Source of the DNA: Endobugula sp965225895
GTDB taxonomy: Bacteria; Pseudomonadota; Gammaproteobacteria; Pseudomonadales; Cellvibrionaceae
Assembly: GCA_965225895.1 (NCBI GenBank)
Contig: CBDDBR010000011.1
Location: forward strand, 930,001-994,000
Reading direction: 5' to 3'
DNA length: 64,000 nucleotides
Shown here: piece after piece, positions 1 through 11,300 of the stretch
Layout of the letters: every line of letters begins with the position of its first letter
How positions within the stretch are numbered: the stretch's first letter is position 1
Program-made: the position numbers and the translations under genes
Notes under the pieces: generated by a model
Told to the model about the DNA's origin: nothing
Seen by the model: only the letters and a program-made list of their open reading frames with translations
Databases searched by the model: none

Positions 1-1
1 T

Positions 2-811
2 ATTTATGTACGATTCGCTGAGCGTTTTCGACAAGACCGTGAAAGCATTGCTGACCTGCGCTTACAAGCTCCGTCTGGTGCTTGGGTGCGCCTTGGCGAT
101 GTCGCGGAAGTGACTATCGAATCCGGCCCGCCTCAAGTGCGACGTGATGACGTCCAGAGACGTGTGGTAATACAAGCCAATGTTCAAGGGCGTGATATGG
201 GCAGTGTGGTAGAAGATATTCGTCAAGCCATCGCCGATGAAATAGATCTGCCGACGGGCTATTCCGTTGATATCGGTGGGCAATTTGAAAACCAACAACG
301 GGCACAAAAACGTTTGTCATTGGTTGTGCCGGTGTCATTGGGGTTAATTGCTTTACTACTTTACTTTGCCTTTGCCTCGGTCGGTCAGGCAATGCTTATC
401 CTAGTAAATGTACCATTAGCCGTCATCGGTGGTGTATTTTCATTGTGGATTTCTGGTCAGTATTTATCGGTACCTAGCTCAGTAGGTTTTATTACCTTAT
501 TTGGTGTAGCCGTGCTCAACGGTGTCGTTATGGTAGAAAGTATTAACCAACGTATTAAAGATGGTCTAGCCGTGGCCGATGCGGTATTTGATGGCGCTAC
601 GTCTAGACTGAGACCGGTACTGATGACTGCGATTACCTCAGCGTTAGGTCTTATACCAATGTTACTCTCGCAAGGCGTCGGAGCAGAAATACAAAAGCCA
701 TTGGCCAGTGTAATCGTGGGTGGATTAATCACAGCCACTTTTTTAACGCTATTTGTATTGCCTGTTTTATTTGCTTGGTTTTCAAAAGGTAAATTAAAAG
801 ATATGACGTAA
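2..811 (+). CDS. Heavy-metal RND efflux pump, CusA/CzcA family (3' part)
   Basis: The frame is open from the left edge, so only the last 269 residues are present and the true start lies upstream. The protein is the inner-membrane proton/cation antiporter subunit of a tripartite HME-RND pump that exports metal cations through a periplasmic adaptor and an outer-membrane channel. The visible part contains the end of the second periplasmic loop (VRLGDVAEV, then GPPQVRRDD) and the last transmembrane block, with five or six hydrophobic helices. The motifs VVMVESINQRI, SRLRPVLMTA and GAEIQKPLASVIVGG are typical of CusA/CzcA/CnrA rather than of drug-type AcrB proteins. The metal cannot be deduced because the methionine or acidic selectivity residues are outside the window. 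It converges on the recombinase gene with a 41-bp gap. Confidence 0.9.
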   Translation: MYVRFAERFRQDRESIADLRLQAPSGAWVRLGDVAEVTIESGPPQVRRDDVQRRVVIQANVQGRDMGSVVEDIRQAIADEIDLPTGYSVDIGGQFENQQRAQKRLSLVVPVSLGLIALLLYFAFASVGQAMLILVNVPLAVIGGVFSLWISGQYLSVPSSVGFITLFGVAVLNGVVMVESINQRIKDGLAVADAVFDGATSRLRPVLMTAITSALGLIPMLLSQGVGAEIQKPLASVIVGGLITATFLTLFVLPVLFAWFSKGKLKDMT

Positions 812-818
812 AATGATT

Positions 819-850
819 ACCTGTGGCTGATCCATGAACCTGCCACAGGT
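819..850. terminator. Bidirectional terminator-like hairpin
   Basis: A perfect 9-bp stem (ACCTGTGGC / GCCACAGGT) with a 14-nt loop fills the gap between the convergent RND gene and recombinase gene. The flanking T-tracts are short, so it is a plausible but weak intrinsic terminator. Confidence 0.55.
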
Positions 851-852
851 TT

Positions 853-1635
853 CTATAAATTTCTGAGAGTGTTTTCTATTGCATCTTCAGGAGGCTCTTC
901 ATAAATAATTGTTGTTGAAGGATTAACATGGCCAGCAATCTTTTGAGCAATTTTGACTGATTTTTTCTGTTTATGAATAATATTAGTAATGAGTGCTCGT
1001 CGCCCAGAATGTGAGCTTGCTTTTTCGATACCCGCCCAGGAGCGTAACATTAGTGCCATATGTTCCTGTAAGGTATTGGGAGAGTAGGGGCCACTTTTTT
1101 GCGTTATGAACAGGGGATCAGTAGGTTTTAAGTGAGGATTTTTTTCTAACCTTATTTGCAGATAATCGCTCAGTGCTTTACGAAGCTCGTTATCAACCAT
1201 CGGCAAGTCACGTGACTTACCTTTATGTTTTTTAACAGGAGGATAAAAGTCTTCAGGATTAATATCTGAACCAGCTTTTGCTAACGCTTCAACCTGCCGA
1301 ATAACCGCATCAAAGGCTTCAACCTTAAAACTAACCGATTGGCGCTTATAGGTGGATTTAGAACGCTTCATGGCATCTGCACCTTTAGTGTAAGCTGCAG
1401 GTAGGCTCATTACTTCATGTAAAACAAAGGATCGAGAAGAATTCTTAGAGTGGTTAGCAAGCCTGGCAACTTCTTTAATTTGGAGGAGAGCAATTTCTTG
1501 AGCTCGCAAGCCAAGCTTGAAGCTGATCTGCATGATGGCCGTATTCTTTTCTGAATGCCGTTTAGTTTTAATAACATCAAATAAATGGGCTTGCTGCTGC
1601 TTGGTAGGCACACGTGCTTGACCAGATTTCGCCAT
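853..1635 (-). CDS. Compact tyrosine recombinase (phage integrase family)
   Basis: This 260-residue site-specific recombinase has the catalytic tetrad arrangement of the family: Arg44 in GLRAQEI, His209 and Arg212 in HSGRR, His236 in AGHVNPS and the nucleophile Tyr245 in TTIIYEE. It begins almost directly with the catalytic domain and lacks the roughly 100-residue N-terminal core-binding domain of XerC or lambda Int, so it is shorter than usual. Such catalytic-domain-only members occur as orphan recombinases and in integrative elements. There are no phage, conjugation or toxin-antitoxin genes beside it, and no tRNA or direct repeat that would mark an attachment site. It could be the remnant of an element, or a domesticated recombinase. 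All catalytic residues are intact, so it may be active. Confidence 0.85.
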   Translation of the reverse strand: MAKSGQARVPTKQQQAHLFDVIKTKRHSEKNTAIMQISFKLGLRAQEIALLQIKEVARLANHSKNSSRSFVLHEVMSLPAAYTKGADAMKRSKSTYKRQSVSFKVEAFDAVIRQVEALAKAGSDINPEDFYPPVKKHKGKSRDLPMVDNELRKALSDYLQIRLEKNPHLKPTDPLFITQKSGPYSPNTLQEHMALMLRSWAGIEKASSHSGRRALITNIIHKQKKSVKIAQKIAGHVNPSTTIIYEEPPEDAIENTLRNL

Positions 1636-1671
1636 AAAATCACCGTAGGAAGGGAGCCAAAATAAATCCGT

Positions 1672-1696
1672 AATAATCCTATTTTAACGGATTATT
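1672..1696. repeat. Inverted repeat upstream of the recombinase
   Basis: AATAATCC and GGATTATT form a perfect 8-bp inverted repeat with a 9-nt spacer. A further ATCCG copy at about 1666-1670 can pair with the right arm instead. It lies between the small zinc-ribbon gene and the recombinase start on the minus strand, so it could be the terminator of the first or an operator of the second. The sequence alone does not decide. Confidence 0.35.
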
Positions 1697-1725
1697 GGTG
1701 TTTAGCAATAAAAAGGGCGCTTATT

Positions 1726-1947
1726 TTAGCTATCTTTAGTGATTTTCCCCGTATCGAAATCAACCTGTTCATCTAGACTAGTTACGTTTTGAGGTTCACC
1801 CAATAGACGTACCATCCCTGAAGCTGCATCTAATACATCGACACCAACAGCACCACAGGCGCACTGACTCAAGCCAGATGTTGGCTGAAGAGCGCTACCG
1901 CACAGCTTGCATTGGTAACGGTAGGTCTGAGTTTCTTGATTTGTCAT
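1726..1947 (-). CDS. Small zinc-ribbon protein, unknown function
   Basis: This is a 73-residue protein with two cysteine knuckles, Cys13-x2-Cys16 and Cys29-x-Cys31, followed by a short acidic tail. The arrangement suggests a single structural zinc site. The segment after the second knuckle (CGAVGVDVLDAASGMVRLLG) resembles what I recall of the DUF7695-type small proteins, but that match is from memory and weak. It lies 90 bp upstream of the recombinase on the same strand and could share its transcript. The ribosome-binding site is poor, so expression is uncertain. No function can be assigned. Confidence 0.5.
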   Translation of the reverse strand: MTNQETQTYRYQCKLCGSALQPTSGLSQCACGAVGVDVLDAASGMVRLLGEPQNVTSLDEQVDFDTGKITKDS

Positions 1948-2322
1948 CTGTTTCTGCTAGCCATTTAGCTTCGTAAATATTCAGCAAGTATGACATAAGT
2001 AGAGACTTTAGAATGCCTGAAAAATCAATAGATTAAGAATACCTGTTGAAATAGCGCCACATTAAAAAACATCCTTAAATTCTATATAAATCAATAATAT
2101 AGAGAGTGTTATGAAACTTTAGCCCTAAATATGCCCGGACACCCAATATTGAACAATTTCATGTCTCTTGCCATATGTTTAATGGTTCGTCAACAGTTGA
2201 TATTCTTGGTTTTCACATCTTAGGTTCGCATAATATATATTATGTTAAATTGTATATTTTTAATAAATCGACAACGGTTACCCATGTACATGGTATTCCA
2301 TATTATTTAAATAACGATCGGT
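1948..2322. other. AT-rich gap downstream of the adhesin gene
   Basis: No gene was found in these 375 bp. It contains two perfect palindromes, CATAATATATATTATG at 2229-2244 and CCATGTACATGG at 2282-2293, and no convincing U-tract terminator for the adhesin transcript arriving from the right. Confidence 0.5.
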
Positions 2323-5300
2323 CTATGTGTCGATGAGCAGTTGGCTGTTGCTAATTAGGGTGTCTAAATCTATAGAGCCTGTACCAATACCCTCGATGGT
2401 AATTGTAAGGTCTGTGTAACCACCAGTACCATCGGCATCAACAGATATAGTGACATCTGTACCATTGTCATTCACAAGTAAAAAGTCAGATAATAGGCCG
2501 CTTTCTTCATTTTGTAGTAAGTCGGCTAGATCGATAATATCAGCATCGCCTACACCATAAACACCTAACGTGAAGTCAGTAATACTATCGGTAGAAGTAT
2601 CAGCATCGCTGGCTTGCCAGTAGAATGTATCGGCATCGTCGCCCCCTGTTAATATATCGCTACCAGTACCTCCAAAGAGTATGTCACGCCCTGCTCCACC
2701 AATCAGTGTATCGTTGTTTTGATCACCACTTAATAGGTCGTTATCTGTTGTTCCTGTGAGGGTATCTATACCCGTTGTACCATCGATCGGGTTGGTAACA
2801 TTAATGCTAATAGTGGCGGTTTCTGTATCCCCATTGTTGTTTTCAATGGTGTAATTGAAGGTTTCTATGCCGTTAAAGCCATTGGTGGGCGTATATTGAT
2901 ATGAGCCGTCGGCAGCGATAATTAACGTGCCGTTACTTAATGTCATTGGAGTATCTAGGGTAATCGCTGTGCCGTTAACTTCTGTGACACTAAAGCCTGC
3001 AATGGCTTGATAGTTATTCAGTACGTTGGCATTGCTAAGTGCGGATTCGTAAAAATTAAAAATAGCAATTTCGCCTTCAAATGCTGTTGGCGAGTTAAAG
3101 TTGAGGTTGCCATTTACTGAACCTAACCCCGCATCATTTCCTCCATCCCACCGTAAAACAAGAGCATTACTGCCTTGAGCGGCTAAAGTGCCATTAACAT
3201 ATAAGCTAACGGTCGTGTTACCACCACTAATATCAATAACATTGGTTAGTTGAACAAATTCTTCCGTAGGGTCAATACCGATGGTAGCTAAGTCAAAACT
3301 GAGCTGAACGTTTTCGTTGGTGTCTTTTACGAGAAACTCAACCACAGTGCCATTAATCTGGATAGATGTACCATCACCTGTACCGCCTGTTTCAAATAAT
3401 ACGTCACGGTCGCTAGTATCATTGGCTCTAAACCATATTTCAAATGTGGCAGAATTTGTTTCTGCTGCACCGATATTTGAGATGGCATCATCACTACCAT
3501 TTTGATCAGATAAGCCCGCGCCTGAAATATCACCAGGATTAACATTAAAGCGGTAGGCTTCTGTGATTCCCACCAAGGATGTCGTTGCACTGACATCAAT
3601 AGGGCTAAAATTAGTGCCTGACGCATCAAAATCCCAAATAAAGTCAGGTGATGGTGGCGTAGCGCTGGTGTTATCCCAAATACCATCACCTTCTGTATCT
3701 TCAGAGGCATCATAATGCAGTGTTAAATTTGTTGTAATAATACTTCCAGCACTGATTAAATCATCGGTATCTGCAATACCATCACGAATAACATTGCCGC
3801 TAAGCGGAGTATTTTCATTCGTATTGTCATTATTGTCAGTGGCATTTAAATCAACCCCTGAGATCGAAATAGTAATGTCGTGAGTACTTCCATCAAAACT
3901 AGTTATTTCAATGGTATCAATAAGGGTATCGCTAGTCGTTAATGATTGAATAGCGCTTAGGCTATTATCAACGGTATAAGACCACTCCCCTGCTGTATTG
4001 ATACTTAATGTACCGTATGTGCCTGTAAGGCCTGTGGCCGCGGTAAAGCTGTCTTCTCCAGGGTCAGGATCTGTAATAGTCAGTACGCCCGAGGCACGTA
4101 AGTTACCCACACTATCTAAGTTTGTATCTTCTACTAACGAAGCGGTATCTACGCCGCCAATAATTGCAGCACCATCATTAATCGTACCTGTTGCCGTACT
4201 TCCCCCTATTGTTAGGGTTATGGTTTCGGTTGATTCATTGATTGCGTCGCTAATGGTCGGTATCGTCACCGTAAAGCTCGTTACACCTGCGGGTACAGTT
4301 ATATTGCCGCCACTGAGTGTAACGCCGTCACTAAATGTTGGTGGACTGGTAAAGTCATCAACTACTGTTGCTGTATCGCCAACCAAGCTGAATGCAAATG
4401 TTGTTGCTATTGAGGATGGATTACTGAGCGTTACAGTGTGTACAAGATTATTACCCTCGGCTTCGTTTTCATCGCTAATATTGCTAATGGTTGGCGCGGC
4501 ATCATTGTCTTCTATCGTACCTGTAGCAGCTACCCCACCTATCGTTAAATCAATCGTCTCATCAGGTTCATCAATAATGTCGTTGGTCGTAGGCACAGTT
4601 ACCGTAAAGCTGGTGACGCCTGCGGGCACGGTAATATTGCCACCACTTAACGTCACGCCATTAGTGAATGTCGGTGGATTAGTAAAGTCTGTACCCGTGG
4701 CAGTATTTCCCACTAAACTAAAGCTAAATACCGTATCAGCCGTTGATGAATGGCTTAGATTAACAGTATGTACCAAATCCGTTCCTTCAGTTTCGCTCTC
4801 AGAGGTGACACTGGTAATGGTAGGCGCCTCATCTACAGTGACCGTAATGCTTCCTGTGTCGGTATCACCATTATGGTTTTCAATGGTGTAGGTAAAGGTT
4901 TCTGTGCCTGAAAAGCCACTATTGGGGGTATATTCATAAGAACCATCGCCAGAAATAATAACGGTGCCATTCGTTAATGTGATTGGGGTAAGTAGGCTAA
5001 TAGGTGAACCATTCACATGTGTAACACTGAACCCTGCGGTAGCTTGGTAATTATCGAGTACATTGGCACTAGTCAGTGCAGATTCATAGAAGTTGAAAAT
5101 AGCGATATCACCTTCAAAGGCGGTAGGAGAATCAAAATTAATGGCATTATTGATCACACCCAAGCCTGCATCAGCACTACCAGACCAGTCAGCAAGAAGC
5201 CCACTAGTGTCTTGTGCCGCTAGTGCACCATTGATATATAAATCCACATTACCATTGATGGTAACAACGCCTACAAGCTGAACAAATTCAGCGGTGGGGT

Positions 5301-8300
5301 CAATGCCAACGCTGGCTAAATCAAAGCTGAGTCTAGCGTCATTACCGCCATCTTTAACAAAAAATTCAACTATAGTGCCGTTGATACGAATAGAAATACC
5401 ATCAGTAGCACCACCACTCTCAAATAATAGGTCGTGATCTGTTGTATCGTTGGCACGAAACCACATTTCGAAACTGGCAGAGTTATTCGTTGGATCACCA
5501 GTAATATCACTAAAGGAATCATCATTACCATCAGAAAAGTCAGAGAAGCCTGCACCCGTAGGATCAGTGCCATTAACATTAAAACTATAGGCTTCTGTAA
5601 TTCCAGGCAATGCTGATGTTATGGTTGATGGTGTAAATGTGGTCGCTGAGCCATGGTCAAACCCCCAATCAAAATCGGGTGCAGGTGTGACAAGGCTGCT
5701 GTTTTCCCATATGCCATCGCCTTCCGTATCTTTCGATGCATCGTAATGTAGGGTTAAATTAGTAGTAAGAATACTTCCTGCGCTTAATGTATCGTCTGAA
5801 TCCGCAGTACCGTCGCTAATAACATTGCCCGTTACCCTTGCGTTTTCATCTACAGTATTTGTGTTATCCGTTGCTGTAAGATTAACCCCTGTAATTGAAA
5901 TGCTAATATCATGTGTTGTTCCATCAAAACTAGTGATTTCAATCGTATCTACTATGGTATCGCTAGGGGTTAAAGATTGAATGGCACTTTGACTGTTATC
6001 TGCGGTGTAAGTCCATTCACCTGCAGCATTAATGTTTAATGTACCGTAGGTTCCTACCAATCCTGTAGCTGCAGTGAAACTGCTCTGCCCTACATCAGGG
6101 TCGCTAATTGTTAATGTTCCTGCAGCTGTTAGGTTTCCAGAAATATCGACATTATTATCTTCTAAAACGGATGCGGTATCAGTACCACCAATAACAGCAG
6201 GCGTATCATCATCTTCAATGGTACCTGTTGCAGCAACCCCACCCACCGTTAGATCAATGGTCTCGTCGGACTCATTAATGGTGTCATTGGTGGTTGGTAC
6301 GGTGACCGTAAAGCTGGTGACCCCTGCTGGTACCGTAATATTGCCACCGCTTAAGGTCACGCCATTACTGAATGTGGGTGTGCTGGTAAAGTCGGTACCC
6401 GCTGCCGTATTACCTGCTAAGGTAAAGCTGAAGGTGGTGGCGACAGCCGATTCATTGCTTAAAGTCACCGTATGAACTAAATCCGTACCTTCGGTCTCTG
6501 ATTCACTGGTAACCGAACTAATGGTTGGTGCACTATCGTTATCTTCAATAGTACCTGTGGCCGCAACCCCGCCTACCGTTAAATCAATGGTCTCGTCCGA
6601 TTCATCAATGGTGTCATTGGTGGTTGGTACGGTGACCGTAAAGCTAGTGACCCCTGCTGGTACCGTAATATTGCCACCGCTTAAGGTCACGCCATTACTG
6701 AATGTGGGTGTGCTGGTAAAGTCGGTGCCAGAAGCCGTATTGCCCGCTAAGGCAAAGCTGAATGTCGTGGCAACAGCAGACTCATTACTGAGTGTCACTG
6801 TATGAACTAAATCAGTCCCTTCGGTTTCACTCTCTGATGTAACACTGCTGATTGTTGGCGCACTATCGTTATCTTCAATGGTACCTGTGGCCGCAACGCC
6901 ACCCACCGTTAGATCAATGGTCTCATCCGACTCATCAATGGTGTCATTGGTGGTTGGTACGGTGACGGTAAAGCTGGTCACACCTGCTGGTACCGTAATG
7001 TTCCCACCGCTTAAGGTTACCCCATTACTGAATGTCGGTGTGCCCGTAAAGTCGGTGCCCGCTGCGGTATTGCCTGCTAAGGTAAAGCTGAAGGTGGTGG
7101 CAATAGCCGATTCATTACTTAACGTCACCGTATGAACTAAATCAGTCCCTTCGGTTTCACTCTCTGATGTAACACTGCTGATTGTTGGCGCACTATCGTT
7201 ATCTTCAATCGTACCTGTGGCCGCAACCCCACCCACCGTTAGATCAATGGTCTCATCCGACTCATCGATGGTGTCGTTCGTGGTTGGTACGGTGACCGTA
7301 AAGCTAGTCACGCCCGCTGGTACGGTAATGTTCCCACCGCTTAAGGTCACACCATTACTGAATGTGGGTGTGCCAGTAAAGTCGATGCCTGCTGCGGTAT
7401 TGCCCGCTAAGGTAAAACTAAATGTGGTGGCAACTGCAGACTCATTACTGAGTGTGACGGTATGAACTAAATCCGTACCTTCGGTCTCTGATTCACTGGT
7501 AACCGAACCAATGGTTGGTGCTGAATCGTTATCTTCAATAGTACCTGTGGCAGCAACCCCACCGACCGTTAAATCAATGGTCTCGTCCGATTCATCAATG
7601 GTGTCATTGGTGGTTGGCACGGTGACCGTAAAGCTGGTGACCCCTGCTGGTACCGTAATATTCCCACCGCTTAAGGTCACACCATTACTGAATGTCGGTG
7701 TGCCAGTAAAGTCAGTGCCAGCCGCGGTATTGCCTGCTAAGGTAAAGCTAAACGTGGTGGCAACAGCCGATTCATTGCTTAAGGTCACCGTGTGTACAAG
7801 GTCTGACCCTTCGGTTTCACTTTCTGTACTCACACTGCTGATGGTTGGCGAACTATCGTTATCTTCGATGGTGCCTGTCGCCGCAACGCCACCCACCGTT
7901 AGATCAATGGTCTCATCCGACTCATCGATGGTGTCATTGGTGGTTGGTACGGTGACGGTAAAGCTGGTGACCCCTGCAGGTACCGTAATATTACCCCCAC
8001 TTAAGGTCACGCCATTACTGAATGTGGGTGTGCCCGTAAAGTCGGTGCCCGCTGCGGTATTGCCTACTAAGGTAAAGCTGAAGGTGGTGGCGACAGCCGA
8101 TTCATTGCTTAAAGTCACCGTATGAACTAAATCCGTACCTTCGGTCTCTGATTCACTGGTCACCGAACTAATAGTCGGTGCACTATCATTATCTTCAATG
8201 GTACCTGTGGCAGCAACGCCACCGACCGTTAAATCAATGGTCTCGTCGGACTCATCAATGGTGTCATTGGTGGTTGGTACGGTGACCGTAAAGCTAGTGA

Positions 8301-11300
8301 CCCCTGCTGGTACGGTAATATTGCCACCGCTTAAGGTCACGCCATTGCTGAATGTGGGTGTGCCCGTAAAGTCAGTCCCTGCCGCCGTATTGCCTGCTAA
8401 GGTAAAACTAAACGTGGTCGCGACTGCAGACTCATTACTGAGTGTCACTGTATGAATTAAATCCGTACCTTCGGTCTCTGATTCACTGGTAACCGAACTA
8501 ATGGTTGGTGCTGAATCGTTATCTTCAATGGTACCTGTGGCAGCAACCCCACCGACCGTTATATCAATGGTCTCATCGGACTCATCAATGGTGTCATTAG
8601 TAGTTGGTACGGTGACGGTAAAGCTAGTCACGCCTGCAGGCACGGTAATATTGCCACCGCTTAGGGTTACCCCATTACTGAATGTGGGTGTGCCTGTAAA
8701 GTCGGTGCCTGCCGCCGTATTGCCTGCTAAGGTAAAACTAAACGTGGTCGCGACTGCAGACTCATTACTGAGTGTCACTGTATGAACTAAATCAGTCCCT
8801 TCGGTTTCACTCTCTGATGTAACACTGCTGATTGTTGGCGCACTATCGTTATCTTCAATGGTACCTGTGGCCGCAACGCCACCGACCGTTAAATCAATAG
8901 TCTCATCCGACTCATCAATGGTGTCATTGGTGGTTGGTACGGTGACGGTAAAGCTAGTCACGCCTGCAGGCACGGTAATATTGCCACCGCTTAAGGTCAC
9001 GCCATTACTGAATGTCGGTGTGCCCGTAAAGTCGCTGCCCGCTGCGGTATTGCCCGCTAAGGCAAAGCTGAAGGTGGTGGCGACAGCCGATTCATTGCTT
9101 AAAGTCACCGTATGAACTAAATCCGTACCTTCGGTCTCTGATTCACTGGTCACCGAACTAATAGTCGGTGCACTATCATTATCTTCAATGGTACCTGTGG
9201 CTGCAACGCCACCGACCGTTAAATCAATGGTCTCATCGGACTCATCAATGGTGTCGTTCGTGGTTGGTATGGTGACGGTAAAGCTAGTCACACCTGCTGG
9301 TACAGTAATGTTCCCACCGCTTAAGGTCACGCCATTACTGAATGTCGGTGTGCCCGTAAAGTCGCTGCCCGCTGCGGTATTACCTACTAATGTAAAGCTG
9401 AATGTGGTGGCAACTGCAGACTCATTACTGAGCGTAACGGTATGAACTAAATCAGTCCCTTCTGTTTCACTCTCTGTACTTACACTGCTGATCGTTGGCG
9501 CACTATCGTTATCTTCAATAGTACTTGTGGCAGCAACGCCACCTACGGTGATATCAATGGTCTCGTCGGACTCATCAATGGTGTCGTTCGTGGTTGGTAT
9601 GGTGACGGTAAAGCTAGTCACACCTGCTGGTACCGTAATATTACCCCCACTTAAGGTCACGCCATTGCTGAATGTGGGTGTGCCCGTAAAGTCTGTGCCT
9701 GCCGCCGTATTGCCTGCTAAGGTAAAGCTAAACGTGGTCGCGACTGCAGACTCATTACTGAGTGTCACCGTATGAACAAGATCCGTGCCTTCGGTCTCTG
9801 ATTCACTGGTGACCGAACTGATCGTTGGCGCACTATCGTTATCTTCAATCGTACCTGTGGCCGCAACGCCACCGACCGTTATATCAATGGTCTCATCGGA
9901 CTCATCAATGGTGTCATTGGTGGTCGGTACGGTCACCGTAAAGCTAGTCACGCCCGCAGGTACGGTGATATTGCCACCGCTTAAGGTCACACCATTACTG
10001 AATGTGGGTGTGCCCGTAAAGTCGGTGCCTGCCGCGGTATTGCCTGCTAAGGTAAAGCTGAAGGTGGTGGCGACTGCAGACTCATTACTGAGTGTCACTG
10101 TATGAACTAAATCCGTCCCTTCGGTCTCTGATTCACTGGTCACCGAACTAATGGTTGGTGCTGAATCGTTATCTTCAATAGTACCTGTGGCCGCAACCCC
10201 GCCCACCGTTAAATCAATCGTCTCATCCGACTCATCGATGGTGTCGTTGGTGGTTGATACTGTTACCGTAAAGCTGGTGACGCCTGCAGGCACGGTAATA
10301 TTGCCACCGCTTAAGGTTACGCCATTACTGAATGTGGGTGTGCCAGTAAAGTCGGTACCAGAAGCCGTATTGCCTGCTAAGGTAAAACTGAATGTCGTGG
10401 CGACAGCCGATTCATTACTTAAAGTCACCGTATGAACAAGATTGGTCCCTTCGGTCTCTGATTCACTGGTAACCGAACTAATGGTTGGTGCTGCATCGTT
10501 ATCTTCGATGGTACCTGTGGCAGCAACCCCACCCACGGTGATATCAATGATCTCATCCGATTCATCGATGGTGTCGTTGGTGGTTGGTACTGTTACCGTA
10601 AAGCTGGTCACACCCGCAGGTACGGTAATATTGCCACCGCTTAGGGTTACCCCATTACTGAATGTGGGTGTGCCCGTAAAGTCTGTGCCTGCCGCCGTAT
10701 TGCCTGCTAAGGTAAAGCTAAACGTGGTGGCAACAGCCGATTCATTGCTTAAAGTCACCGTATGAACAAGATCCGTACCTTCGGTCTCTGATTCACTGGT
10801 AACCGAACTAATGGTTGGTGCTGAATCGTTATCTTCAATAGTACCTGTGGCCGCAACCCCACCGACCGTTAGATCAATGGTTTCATCGGACTCATCGATG
10901 GTGTCATTGGTGGTTGGTACGGTGACGGTAAAGCTGGTGACGCCTGCAGGTACCGTAATGTTCCCACCGCTTAAGGTTACGCCATTACTGAATGTGGGTG
11001 TGCTGCTAAAGTCAGTACCAGAAGCCGTATTACCCGCTAAGGTAAAGCTGAATGTCGTGGCGACTGCAGACTCATTACTGAGTGTCACCGTATGAACAAG
11101 ATCCGTGCCTTCGGTCTCTGATTCACTGGTGACCGAACTGATCGTTGGCGCACTATCGTTATTTTCGATGGTACCTGTCGCAGCAACGCCACCCACCGTT
11201 AAATCAATGGTCTCATCCGACTCATCAATGGTGTCATTAGTCGTCGGTACGGTCACCGTAAAGCTAGTCACGCCCGCAGGTACGGTGATATTGCCACCGC

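Noticed and set aside
2101..2160. Possible insertion-sequence or REP remnant near the GCCCGGACACCC segment
   Set aside because: It felt familiar, but there are no terminal repeats, duplicated target site or transposase fragment to support it.
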